DNA of 30,227 bases, taken from positions 1-30,227 of the forward strand of contig SFIS01000038.1 of NCBI GenBank assembly GCA_004555245.1, written 5' to 3'. Made by a program: the position numbers and the translations under genes. This document shows, piece by piece, positions 22,956 to 30,227 of the stretch (the first letter of the stretch is position 1; each line of letters opens with the position of its first letter). The notes under the pieces are model-generated. The model did not search any database, was not told the origin of the DNA, and saw only the letters and a program-made list of their open reading frames with translations. Source of the stretch: Bacteroidales bacterium. Its GTDB lineage: Bacteria; Bacteroidota; Bacteroidia; Bacteroidales; Bacteroidaceae.

Positions 22956-23648
22956 TCAAGGCCTGGCTTCTGTCCCGTGTCCTGCTGCCTGTTCTTCCGT
23001 CACCTCTTCAAAGGGGTCCTCCTCGGGGGCGTCTTCCGGAATGTCTTCTTCCAGCATACTCTTGTCTATGATTTCAAGGTCGTCGATGTCACCTATCGTT
23101 CCGTTGCCCACCTGCAACACCACCATGGCGTCGATGGGCACCTTGTCTCCCGTTGACAGCAGTCTGCCTCTGCATTTTATGCCATACACCCAGTCTTTCT
23201 CTCCGGGTATATATTCCGGCGCCCCCACTTTGAATCCGAGAATTTTCAGCTTTGCCATAGCCTCGCGCATCGAGCTGTTGTCGATGATGTCAGGAATGAC
23301 GAGTGTCGGTTTGTTGGCTGAGTTGACAGTGACATACACCGTCCTTCCGCTCTTCACCTCCATTCCCGGTGCGGGTGTCTGTTGCAGGATGCAGTCGGGC
23401 GGCAACAGGCGGTTGTAGCTTGTGTCGTTCACAACGAGCACAAGTCCGGCATCTTCCAGCAGGCGTTCGGCATCTGCAAACTTCTTGTTCCGTATGTCTG
23501 GCACGGCAATGGCTTCGCCGTGGTGTGTGTAGATGTCAGCGCAGAACATGGCGGCATATACGAGGGCGGTGCAGACAACAGCCATCGCGATGAGATTAAG
23601 CACCACATATCTGCAGCAGATTTTCTGTATGAAAGTCTTGGTCGTCAT
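22956..23648 (-). CDS. Membrane-anchored PASTA-domain protein
   Basis: From ATG 23648 the product has 230 residues: a short cytoplasmic start, one membrane helix (about 15-37, LNLIAMAVVCTALVYAAMFC), then PASTA repeats. Two clear copies run from about 45 (VPDIRNKKFADAERLLEDAG) and 115 (IPDIIDNSSMREAMAKLKIL), each ending in the GxxVYVTV/VVLQV strand. PASTA domains bind peptidoglycan or beta-lactam-like ligands. No kinase domain is attached, unlike Gram-positive PknB. The last 40 residues are acidic (EEDIPEDAPEEDPFEEVTEE). The longer reading from 23693 includes non-family residues and overlaps the leader. A promoter lies upstream at 23704-23735, and this is the first gene of the PASTA-rluD-ddl-acyltransferase-NigD block. 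Confidence 0.85.
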   Translation of the reverse strand: MTTKTFIQKICCRYVVLNLIAMAVVCTALVYAAMFCADIYTHHGEAIAVPDIRNKKFADAERLLEDAGLVLVVNDTSYNRLLPPDCILQQTPAPGMEVKSGRTVYVTVNSANKPTLVIPDIIDNSSMREAMAKLKILGFKVGAPEYIPGEKDWVYGIKCRGRLLSTGDKVPIDAMVVLQVGNGTIGDIDDLEIIDKSMLEEDIPEDAPEEDPFEEVTEEQAAGHGTEARP

Positions 23649-23703
23649 TTCTGAGGTCTTTGTTCGTGGAGTTTCTCCGTGGTGATATTTCACTAATATT
23701 ATG

Positions 23704-23735
23704 CAAAGTTATAAATTTATTTTCATAAAACGAAA
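23704..23735 (-). promoter_or_regulatory. Promoter of the PASTA-rluD-ddl operon
   Basis: On the minus strand TAACTTTG (23704-23711) is an exact -7 element, with TTTC (23732-23735) 20 bases upstream as a fair -33 element. It is 56 bases before the PASTA ATG. Confidence 0.7.
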
Positions 23736-23923
23736 TTATCGCGTTTTTTTACACATTATTTATATTATTGGTGTCTTGGTGTCTGACGCTGGGCAATGGC
23801 GGGTTGTCGGATGCCGGTTGTAGTGTGTCGCAGTCCCAAACGCTCTTGTTCGTGGTTCAAGACAGTCAATGTTGTGCCGCCAAAGGCTCTTGGTTGTTGT
23901 CTTGGAGACAGCAAGTCGTGATC

Positions 23924-24033
23924 GTATGGTAGCAGTCGAAAGTTCGTATGATTGCAGTCAAAAGTTCGTATGATAGCAGTCAAAAGTTTGTATGATAGCA
24001 GTCGAAAGTTCGTATGATAGCAGTCGAAAGTTC
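23924..24033. repeat. Five tandem copies of a 22-bp unit
   Basis: Units start at 23924, 23946, 23968, 23990 and 24012; each is about GTATGATAGCAGTCGAAAGT plus two bases, with one to four differences between copies, and a sixth broken copy begins at 24034. The copies have no unique spacers, so this is not a CRISPR array, and a 22-base period breaks any reading frame. A second imperfect direct repeat (CTTCTTCCGAACAC and GTTCTTCCGAATAC) follows at about 24040 and 24080. The rest of 23736-24167 shows no gene. Confidence 0.88.
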
Positions 24034-24167
24034 GTATGCCTTCTTCCGAACACGAAAAACGACAGCAAAATGTCCGTATACGTTCTTCCGAATACATGTT
24101 CTGCCGCCTTTGGAAAGTCGGAAAAAGCAGAAAAAAACGTGCGAAATGAAAAAAATATCTGAAAATA

Positions 24168-24199
24168 TTTGCAGGATACAGAAAAAAGCAGTAATTTTG
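24168..24199 (+). promoter_or_regulatory. Promoter of the tRNA-Arg pair
   Basis: TTTG (24168-24171), 20 bases, TAATTTTG (24192-24199) matches the Bacteroidetes pattern. Transcripts should begin near 24206, about 126 bases before the first tRNA. Confidence 0.8.
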
Positions 24200-24308
24200 C
24201 ACTCCGAAATCAAGACGGTATCCATGCCGATGTGATGCTTCGCTCCACATCATCATGACATTACCTGATTTCGCAGTGCGGAGAGGCACTCCGAAATCAA
24301 GACGGTAT
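24199..24308 (+). repeat. Direct and inverted copies of a 13-23 bp motif in the tRNA leader
   Basis: The 23-base GCACTCCGAAATCAAGACGG-type sequence occurs at 24199-24221 and 24286-24308, 87 bases apart. Between them, GATTTCGCAGTGC (24268-24280) is an inverted copy of its first 13 bases with one mismatch. The inverted copy could pair with either the left or the right copy, giving two alternative hairpins. The left copy begins inside the promoter. Confidence 0.75.
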
Positions 24309-24331
24309 ATGATACCTCTCTTGTAATCTCC

Positions 24332-24405
24332 GGCTCCTTAGCTCAACTGAATAGAGCATCTGACTACGGATCAGAAGGTTGCAGGTTTGAATCCTGCAGG
24401 AGTCA
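24332..24405 (+). tRNA. tRNA-Arg (anticodon ACG), copy 1
   Basis: The 74-nt cloverleaf has a GGCTCCT/AGGAGTC acceptor stem, a GCTC/GAGC D arm, a TCTGA/TCAGA anticodon arm with loop CTACGGA (anticodon ACG at 24366-24368, reading CGN arginine codons with A34 modified to inosine), a GCAGG/CCTGC T arm with TTTGAAT, and discriminator A. CCA is not encoded. Confidence 0.95.
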
Positions 24406-24445
24406 CAATCAGTCTGTTTTTATTGAACAGGACACTCAAAGGATT

Positions 24446-24519
24446 GGTTCGTTAGCTCAACTGAATAGAGCATCTGACTACGGATCAGAAGGTTGCAGGT
24501 TTGAATCCTGCACGAATCA
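24446..24519 (+). tRNA. tRNA-Arg (anticodon ACG), copy 2
   Basis: This 74-nt copy is identical to the first outside the acceptor stem, which is GGTTCGT/ACGAATC. Anticodon ACG is at 24480-24482. It differs from copy 1 at two base pairs of the acceptor, both compensated. It is 40 bases downstream, so both come from one transcript ended at 24534-24580. Confidence 0.95.
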
Positions 24520-24533
24520 CAAGAAACTGAATG

Positions 24534-24580
24534 AAGCCTATTGGTCGAAAGGAACTTTTGACTGATAGGTTTTCTTGTTT
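24534..24580 (+). terminator. Intrinsic terminator of the tRNA unit
   Basis: AAGCCTAT pairs with ATAGGTTT (one G-T pair) and, across a symmetrical TG/TG internal loop, GTCGAAAG pairs with CTTTTGAC (one G-T pair) around a GAA loop. A T-rich tail (TTTTCTTGTTT) follows. It begins 15 bases after the second tRNA. Confidence 0.88.
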
Positions 24581-24594
24581 ATAAAAACCATTGT

Positions 24595-24780
24595 CGGTTG
24601 GCGGGTTGGCCGGTTCGCAAGTTGATTGTTTTAGTTGGCGGGTTTTCAGGTTGGCGGGTTGACAAGTTGTATGCCTGCAACTCAGAAACTCAGAATCCAT
24701 CAACTCGTCAACTTGCAAACGCATCGTCCCGTCAACCAAGTAGAATCAACGCGTCAGCAGAACAACTTGTCAACCGAGAA
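24595..24780. repeat. Complex of TTGGCGGGTT / TTGACAAGTT repeats with inverted copies
   Basis: The left half has several copies of GTTGGCGGGTT and one TTGACAAGTTG; the right half has the complements CAACTCGTCAACTTG, CCCGTCAACC and CAACTTGTCAACC. The two halves can pair as a broken long hairpin. The same family is seen at 21715-21752. It lies between the tRNA terminator and the DMT transporter start, so it may lie in that gene's leader. Confidence 0.75.
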
Positions 24781-24787
24781 AGAATAT

Positions 24788-25681
24788 ATGAAAGCCATAT
24801 ACGGACATTTGGGAGCCATGCTCGTCGTAGCGGTCTGGGGCACCACTTTTGTCAGCAGCAAGGTGTTGCTGAACGAGGGTCTTATGCCGGCGGACATCTT
24901 CTTCGCCAGATTTCTCATTGCCTACCTCTGTATGCTCGCCGTGTCGCACCGGCAGTTCCGCACGTCGTCGCCCGCCGACGAGTTGTGCATGGCAGGTCTC
25001 GGCGTCATGGGCGGCTCGCTCTATTTCCTCACGGAGAACATGGCGCTCATGTATTCCACCTCGTCAAACGTCAGCATCCTTGTCAGCACCACCCCTCTGC
25101 TGACGACACTCATCCTCTCCCTGTTCTACCGTTCAGAGCGTATGTCGCGCCGTCAGGTGGCAGGGTCGCTCATCGCCTTTGCCGGCACGGTCCTGGTGGT
25201 GCTCAACGGACAGTATGTCCTCCACCTCAATCCCGTAGGCGACACTCTCGCCCTTACCGCCTCGCTGACATGGGCGTTCTATTCGCTGCTGATGCGCAGG
25301 GTGATGAACCGCTATCCCACTGATGTCATCACGCGCAAGGTGTTCGGCTACGGTATCCTCACCATCCTGCCGTATTATGTCTTTGTAGAGCCGCTGCACA
25401 CAGACTTGCATATCTGGCTCCGTCCCTCTGTGGTGGCAAACATCATCTTCCTCGGATTCATTGCCTCTACCTGCTGCTATCTGCTGTGGAACTGGGTGAT
25501 GAAGGTTGTAGGAGCGGTGAAATCTACAAACTACATCTATTTCCAGACACTTGTCACCATGCTTGCCGGAGCCGTAGTGCTCGGCGAACGCATCACACTC
25601 TTCGGATTCACCGGAGCCGTTGTCCTCATCCTCGGCATGGTGATGGCATTGCGGATGCGTAGAAGAAAAGATGCCGCATAG
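24788..25681 (+). CDS. DMT-superfamily (EamA) inner-membrane transporter
   Basis: From ATG 24788 the product has 297 residues and about ten membrane helices, arranged as two EamA repeats. The first repeat has MLVVAVWGTTFVSSKVLL and LMYSTSSNVSILVSTTPLLTTLI; the second has LALTASLTWAFYSLLMRRVM and STNYIYFQTLVTMLAGAVVLGE followed by GAVVLILGMVM. This is the layout of drug/metabolite exporters. The substrate cannot be told. The open frame extends back to 24635 through the repeat region, but the first 51 residues are repeat-derived and polar, so 24788 is the start. It is followed by the YfhO-type gene after 59 bp. Confidence 0.88.
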   Translation: MKAIYGHLGAMLVVAVWGTTFVSSKVLLNEGLMPADIFFARFLIAYLCMLAVSHRQFRTSSPADELCMAGLGVMGGSLYFLTENMALMYSTSSNVSILVSTTPLLTTLILSLFYRSERMSRRQVAGSLIAFAGTVLVVLNGQYVLHLNPVGDTLALTASLTWAFYSLLMRRVMNRYPTDVITRKVFGYGILTILPYYVFVEPLHTDLHIWLRPSVVANIIFLGFIASTCCYLLWNWVMKVVGAVKSTNYIYFQTLVTMLAGAVVLGERITLFGFTGAVVLILGMVMALRMRRRKDAA

Positions 25682-25740
25682 CGGGCTGAGGCAGCTGCTG
25701 TGAAAGAAAGAATATTGCAAACCCACATACATTATCCAAC

Positions 25741-28320
25741 ATGGAAACGAAAGAAAAACTCTTATCCGGCATTAAGGCTCACGCCGCCGACCTGCTTGTC
25801 GTGATGCTTTTCGCCGTAGTCTCTTTTGCCTATTTCTTCCCTGCCGACACCGAAGGCAGAATCCTCTACCGCCACGATTCGGCGGCAGGACGCGGAGCCG
25901 GGCAGGAGATTTCAGATTTCAGGAAGCAGACCGGCGAGCAGTCGCGATGGACAAATGCCCTGTTCGGCGGTATGCCGACCTATCAGTCTGCACCCTCCTA
26001 CAGCAGCACCGACATCCTGAAGCAGGCCTCCGATGCCTACCACCTGTGGCTTCCGGAGAATGTGTGGTTCATCTTCGCATATCTCCTCGGCTTCTACATC
26101 CTGCTGCGAGCCTTCGATTTCAGATGGCATCTTGCTGCCCTCGGCTCGGTGATGTGGGCATTCTCCAGCTATTTCCTCATCATCATCGCTGCCGGACATC
26201 TGTGGAAAGTGATGGCTCTTGCCTATCTGCCGCCGATGATAGGCGGCATAGTGCTTGCCTATCGCGGGCGATATGCGGCGGGCTTTGTCGTCACTGCCCT
26301 TTTCGCCGCGATGGAGATTCTTGCCAATCATGTGCAGATGACATATTATTATATGATCATCATCATCTGTATGGTGGCGGCATATCTCGTAGAGAGCATA
26401 CGCGAGAAGCGGATGCCGCATTTCTTCAAAGCCACGGCGGTATGCGCCGCCGCCGCCGCACTTGCCGTCATGCTCAATCTCTCCAACCTCTATCACACAT
26501 GGGAGTATCAGAAAGAATCGATGCGCGGCAAGAGCGAGCTTGTCAAGGCTGACAGCGCCAACCAGACATCCTCCGGCCTGGAGCGCGACTACATCACGCA
26601 ATGGAGCTACGGCATCGACGAGACGCTGACACTACTCGTGCCGAACGCGAAAGGCGGTTCGTCGATGACACCGATGGCAGAGAGCGCGACAGCCATGGCA
26701 CATGCCGACAACAATTTCCTCAGCGTATATCAGCAGATAGGGCAGTATTGGGGCGAGCAGCCCATGACATCGGGTCCCGTCTATGTCGGCGCGTTTGTCG
26801 TCATGCTCTTCTTCCTCGGGTTGTTCATCCTCAAAGGTCCGATGAAATGGGCACTCTACGCCGCCACCGTGCTCTCCGTCCTACTCTCGTGGGGCAAGAA
26901 CTTCATGCCCTTCACCGACTTCTTCATCGACTATGTGCCGATGTACGCCAAGTTCCGCACCGTGGCCTCCATCCTCGTCGTGGCAGAGTTCACCATGCCG
27001 CTGATTGCCATGCTCACGCTGAAGAACATCATCGACAACCCGGCGGTGTTTGACGAGGAGGAAGACAGGACATCGCGGCTCTTGAAATGCTTCCTCGTCT
27101 CGCCTCTCGCACTCCTCGCCAAGAAGAAACGGACGTATATCTACATCAGCCTCTTCATCACAGCCGGCATGTGCGCCCTCTTTGCGCTGGCGCCATCCAC
27201 ATTCTTCACGAGTTTCATCTCCACCGCCGAGCAGCGTATGCTGGCAAACGCCATACCGTCCGAGTATCTCCCGTCCCTGCTCGAGAACCTGCAGGCGATG
27301 CGCATGGCGATGTTCTCTGCCGACTGCTGGCGCAGCTGTGCCGTCATCCTCGCAGGCACACTGCTGCTCTTCCTCTTCCTGAAGAAGAAACTCTCTGCCG
27401 CCGCCATGGCATTGATGATGGCTGTCCTCTGCCTCTTCGACCTCTGGCAGATAGACAAACGCTATCTCAACGACGCGATGTTTGTCAACGCCGACGTGCG
27501 CGACCTGCCACAGCCGATGACACAGACTGACCAGCGCATCCTGCAGGACAAGACACTCGGCTACCGTGTGCTGAACCTCGCGTCTAACACCTTCAACGAG
27601 AACGAGACATCATACTATCACAAGAGCATCGGCGGATACCACGCCGCAAAGCTCAGACGCTATCAGGAACTCATCGAACGCTACATACAGCCCGAGATGC
27701 AGGCTACGCTGAGTGCCGTCGTCGATGCCGCGGGCGACATGTCGCTTGTCTCGGACACCGTCTCGCCGGTGCTGAACATGCTCAACGCGAAATATCTCAT
27801 CATGCCGCTCGAAGGCGGACAGACAGCGCCCCTCGCCAACCCAAACGCTAACGGCGTGGCATGGTTTGTCGATGACCTGAGATATGTCGCTAACGCAAAT
27901 GAAGAGCTCGATGCCATGGCCCGCATCAATCTCAAGACATCTGCCGTGGCAGACAGGAAATTTGCCGACGTGCTCGGCAAAGCCGCAAGGCAGGATTCCG
28001 CTTCCTACGTGAAGATGACGGCATACAAACCCAACCACCTCGAATACGAGGCTTACTCGAAAACGGGAGGAGTGATCGTCTTCTCGGAAATCTACTATCC
28101 GGGATGGACGGCAACAGTTGACGGGAAACAGACTGAACTGGGACGCGTCAATTATGTGCTGCGCGCACTGAACACCACCCCGGGCAAACACACCGTGGTC
28201 CTCGACTTCCACCCCGCAACGCTCAAGGTGACTGAGGCTACGGCATACACCGCCTACATCATCCTGCTCCTGGGCATAGCACTGATTGTAGTGCAGAAGC
28301 TGAGGAAGAATAAAGGCTGA
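25741..28320 (+). CDS. YfhO-family membrane protein
   Basis: The 859-residue product has an N-terminal hydrophobic start (ADLLVVMLFAVVSFAYFFP), then about twelve membrane helices to residue 570 (for example FIFAYLLGFYILLRAFDFRW, FSSYFLIIIAAGHLWKVMALAYLPP, MTYYYMIIIICMVAAYL), an extracellular beta-rich stretch (about 590-830) and one last helix (AYIILLLGIALIVVQKL). A GGMPTYQ motif and the histidine-rich loop between helices fit the YfhO family, which in Gram-positive bacteria is tied to teichoic acid glycosylation. In Bacteroidetes its role is open, probably a lipid-linked sugar transferase. There is no soluble catalytic domain visible. It follows the DMT transporter and is closed by a hairpin. 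Confidence 0.85.
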   Translation: METKEKLLSGIKAHAADLLVVMLFAVVSFAYFFPADTEGRILYRHDSAAGRGAGQEISDFRKQTGEQSRWTNALFGGMPTYQSAPSYSSTDILKQASDAYHLWLPENVWFIFAYLLGFYILLRAFDFRWHLAALGSVMWAFSSYFLIIIAAGHLWKVMALAYLPPMIGGIVLAYRGRYAAGFVVTALFAAMEILANHVQMTYYYMIIIICMVAAYLVESIREKRMPHFFKATAVCAAAAALAVMLNLSNLYHTWEYQKESMRGKSELVKADSANQTSSGLERDYITQWSYGIDETLTLLVPNAKGGSSMTPMAESATAMAHADNNFLSVYQQIGQYWGEQPMTSGPVYVGAFVVMLFFLGLFILKGPMKWALYAATVLSVLLSWGKNFMPFTDFFIDYVPMYAKFRTVASILVVAEFTMPLIAMLTLKNIIDNPAVFDEEEDRTSRLLKCFLVSPLALLAKKKRTYIYISLFITAGMCALFALAPSTFFTSFISTAEQRMLANAIPSEYLPSLLENLQAMRMAMFSADCWRSCAVILAGTLLLFLFLKKKLSAAAMALMMAVLCLFDLWQIDKRYLNDAMFVNADVRDLPQPMTQTDQRILQDKTLGYRVLNLASNTFNENETSYYHKSIGGYHAAKLRRYQELIERYIQPEMQATLSAVVDAAGDMSLVSDTVSPVLNMLNAKYLIMPLEGGQTAPLANPNANGVAWFVDDLRYVANANEELDAMARINLKTSAVADRKFADVLGKAARQDSASYVKMTAYKPNHLEYEAYSKTGGVIVFSEIYYPGWTATVDGKQTELGRVNYVLRALNTTPGKHTVVLDFHPATLKVTEATAYTAYIILLLGIALIVVQKLRKNKG

Positions 28321-28346
28321 GGCTAATACATACGGAAAACAAACGC

Positions 28347-28387
28347 ACTTAGGGCAGAGCATCATTTCTGATCGCTCTGCCCTAAGT
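28347..28387. terminator. Terminator-like hairpin after the YfhO gene
   Basis: ACTTAGGGCAGAGC (28347-28360) and GCTCTGCCCTAAGT (28374-28387) are a perfect 14-bp stem with a 13-base loop. An outer ATACGG/CCGTAT pair (28330, 28389 regions) can stack across a bulge. No T-run follows. The remaining 28388-28573 shows no gene. Confidence 0.75.
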
Positions 28388-28573
28388 CCGTATATGCCCG
28401 TTACCGAGCCGGCGGGTTTGCTGCCAACCCGGAAGAAACAGAAAAATGAACTACCCCGAAACAGGTATCGCATGACACACGCTGCGAGAGAGATAGCAGA
28501 TAATGATGACGGAAAATGCCATGGTATGGGTATAAAGCCCTTTCCCGTCAACGGAAAACACCAAGATTTGAGT

Positions 28574-28605
28574 ATTGCAACAGCTTCGGAATAGTTATAC
28601 CTTTG
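28574..28605 (+). promoter_or_regulatory. Promoter of the porin-like gene
   Basis: ATTG (28574-28577), 20 bases, TACCTTTG (28598-28605). The -7 element is exact and the -33 element has one change. It is 98 bases before the ATG at 28703. Confidence 0.7.
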
Positions 28606-28702
28606 CAGCCAAATTAAACAATCCGGCAGGCGGAGCGGCGGGCTTCCATGAAAATTCTGCTACACCGGGCTGCCTGCATAAAGTCTAACAAATACAATTC
28701 AA

Positions 28703-30094
28703 ATGTCAACCAAAACACTCTTTCTCTCCTTCATGATACTGTTGCCCCTTGCCGCAGCAGCACAGGAATCCGCTCCCACGCCGGTATCATCCCACAATGC
28801 CGCAGACACGGCAACGGCAGCGCGTCCTGAAACGCCAGCCGCTAAGCGGCTCAGCATCGGCGGATATGGCGAGGCCGTCATGACACGCAATTTCTACAGC
28901 CAGAGCTTCAACCGCTACAACGCGCCCCAGCGCTACAAAGACTATGCGAGCCACGGACGCTTCGACCTGCCACACGTCACATTATATTTGGGCTACGACT
29001 TCGGACACGGATGGTCACTCGGCACGGAGATTGAGTTTGAACATGGCGGCAACGAGACTGCCGTAGAGATAGAGGCAGAAGAATCGGGCGAATACGAGGC
29101 GGAGACAGAGAAGGGAGGCGAGGTGGCTCTCGAGCAGTTCTGGCTCAACAAGGCTTTCGGCAACGGACGCTTCAACATCAAGGCAGGCGAGATTGTCGTG
29201 CCTGTAGGATATTCAAACGCCTGGCACGAGCCGCTCAACTTCTTCACCTGCTACCGTCCCGAAGGCGAGGCTGCCATCCTGCCCAATACATGGCACCAGC
29301 TCGGCCTGTCGTTCTGGGGAAGGGTAAGCGACTGGCGATACGAGCTGCAGCTGCTGTCCGCTCTCAATTCCGAGAGTTTCACGGCAGAGAAATTCGTGCA
29401 TCAGGGAGCCACAAGCCCCTACGAATACAAGGTGGCTAACTGCTATGCCGCTGCCCTGCGCATCGACAACTACACGGTGAAGGGTCTCAGAATCGGCGCA
29501 AGCGGATACTACGGACACACCTTCCGCAACTCCATCAAGACACCCGGAGCAACATACGACGATGTGAAGGGAGCACTCGCCATCGCATCGGCTGATTTCC
29601 GGCTTAAGCGATGGAACTGGATTGTGCGGGGCAGTGTGGTGTATGCACACCTCTCTGATGCCGACCGCATCTCGGAATATAACAAGGCAAACTCCACACA
29701 CCACAAATATCAGGACGGCAACCCGTTCCATAACACCAACATCGCCAGCAACGCCTTGGCTTACAGCCTTGAGGCAGGCTACGACGTCTTCTCGCAAATC
29801 AGACGTCTGAGAGACAGGCAGCAGCTCTTTCTATTCGCGCGTTTCGACCATTATGACAGCATGGCGGCAGGCACCTACCGGAACCAGTATCGCTACTGTG
29901 CGCCGTACATCACCACGGCAGGCTTCAACTATCATCCCATAAAGCAGATTGTGATAAAGGGCGAATATGCCTACCGCACCTTCAAGAAGCCAAACAACAA
30001 CGGGCTGAACAGCGACAGTCCGCTCTACGTGCAGCCCTATAACAACGAGCCGTCCGTCAGTCTCAGCATTGCATGGCAGGGTTGGTTCATGTGA
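28703..30094 (+). CDS. Outer-membrane porin-like beta-barrel protein
   Basis: The 463-residue product has a signal peptide (MSTKTLFLSFMILLPLAAAAQ, cut near residue 21), a 25-residue polar linker (ESAPTPVSSHNAADTATAAR), then alternating strands typical of a large beta-barrel: LSIGGYGEAVMTRNFYS, HVTLYLGYDFGHGWSLGTEI, GEIVVPVGYSNAW, LGLSFWGRVSDWRYELQLL, LRIDNYTVKGLRIGASGYYG and a final VSLSIAWQGWFM that ends close to an aromatic residue as barrels do. It resembles phosphate-selective or general porins of Bacteroidetes, but I see no specificity motif. An E-rich surface loop (about 110-135, VEIEAEESGEYEAETEKGG) is unusual and might bind cations. Its own promoter and the lack of a same-strand gene after it suggest a single transcription unit. 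The 133 bases after the stop (30095-30227) hold nothing recognisable. Confidence 0.8.
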   Translation: MSTKTLFLSFMILLPLAAAAQESAPTPVSSHNAADTATAARPETPAAKRLSIGGYGEAVMTRNFYSQSFNRYNAPQRYKDYASHGRFDLPHVTLYLGYDFGHGWSLGTEIEFEHGGNETAVEIEAEESGEYEAETEKGGEVALEQFWLNKAFGNGRFNIKAGEIVVPVGYSNAWHEPLNFFTCYRPEGEAAILPNTWHQLGLSFWGRVSDWRYELQLLSALNSESFTAEKFVHQGATSPYEYKVANCYAAALRIDNYTVKGLRIGASGYYGHTFRNSIKTPGATYDDVKGALAIASADFRLKRWNWIVRGSVVYAHLSDADRISEYNKANSTHHKYQDGNPFHNTNIASNALAYSLEAGYDVFSQIRRLRDRQQLFLFARFDHYDSMAAGTYRNQYRYCAPYITTAGFNYHPIKQIVIKGEYAYRTFKKPNNNGLNSDSPLYVQPYNNEPSVSLSIAWQGWFM

Positions 30095-30227
30095 TTGTAT
30101 CTCAAACCTATAATATAATAAAAAGAAGTATTGTTGTCCGCTAAAACTTCGTCACTCTCGTATGCGTATATGCATGGACATGTAAGTTTCGAAAAATAAA
30201 AATTTGGGCTGATTCCTATTTGCGGAG

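Noticed and set aside
23924..24033. CRISPR array
   Set aside because: The copies are contiguous with no unique spacers and there are no cas genes in the window.
23765..24289. Open frame of 174 codons on the minus strand over the 22-bp repeat
   Set aside because: The RTFDCYHTNF-type repetition is a by-product of the 22-base tandem repeat in three shifting frames; no start signal or family resemblance.
24199..24308. Phage attachment site next to tRNA genes
   Set aside because: The 23-bp direct repeat is in the tRNA leader, not in the tRNA 3' end, and there is no integrase or phage gene nearby.
24595..24787. N-terminal extension of the DMT transporter
   Set aside because: The 51 extra residues are translated from the repeat, and membrane helix 1 starts right after the ATG at 24788.
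27610..28551. Open frame of 313 codons opposite the YfhO gene end
   Set aside because: Antisense shadow crossing the terminator hairpin; no family pattern.

Overview
The window looks like a chromosomal segment of a Bacteroidales bacterium, most likely Prevotellaceae. The main evidence is a repeated promoter pattern, TTTG-N19/20-TAnnTTTG, upstream of many genes. Supporting signs are Bacteroidetes-type families (NigD-like lipoprotein, a membrane sensor of the DUF5112/DUF5113 type, a PASTA/RluD/Ddl cluster, YfhO) and weak Shine-Dalgarno sequences. No rRNA or other species-level marker is present, so the genus is an inference.

Layout, left to right. (1) 1-95: the 3' end of a group II intron (domains V and VI). 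(2) 119-4638, minus strand: a probable operon from a clear promoter, encoding a secreted beta-propeller-like protein, a nucleoside phosphorylase and a secreted six-hairpin glycosidase. (3) 4655-4967, minus: a 54-residue lipoprotein with its own promoter and terminator. (4) 5115-12071: a hexuronate catabolic locus. On the minus strand are a LacI-type regulator, altronate dehydratase UxaA, an NhaC-type antiporter and an unknown protein. Divergently, on the plus strand, are KDG kinase and KDPG aldolase. Together UxaA, KdgK and Eda turn altronate into pyruvate and glyceraldehyde-3-phosphate. (5) 12091-15486: a giant membrane sensor kinase, 20 bp behind eda. (6) 15487-16641: a gene-poor stretch with a 33-bp tandem palindromic repeat and a strong promoter. 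(7) 16642-18696: a DNA restriction-modification island. (8) 18821-23735, minus: a housekeeping envelope/translation cluster (PASTA protein, RluD, Ddl, acyltransferase, NigD-like lipoprotein). (9) 23924-24780: a 22-bp tandem repeat, a promoter, two tRNA-Arg(ACG) genes with a terminator, and a dispersed repeat. (10) 24788-30094, plus: a DMT transporter, a YfhO-type membrane protein and an outer-membrane porin-like protein.

The most interesting part is 16642-18696. The first gene is a full-length DpnI homologue with its catalytic and zinc residues intact; DpnI cuts GATC only when the adenine is methylated. The second gene fuses an N-terminal DpnD/PcfM-like domain to a DpnA-like adenine methyltransferase. 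In Streptococcus pneumoniae, DpnI+DpnD and the DpnII set (DpnM, DpnA, DpnB) occupy the same locus as mutually exclusive alternatives, because a GATC methylase and DpnI should kill the same cell. Here parts of both sit side by side. Neither gene contains a GATC site, but the 237-bp gap between them holds four, three of them about 10 and 20 bp apart just upstream of the methyltransferase promoter element. This suggests methylation-controlled expression or a conditional suicide/defence device. All family calls come from reading the translated sequence against remembered family members; no database search was possible.
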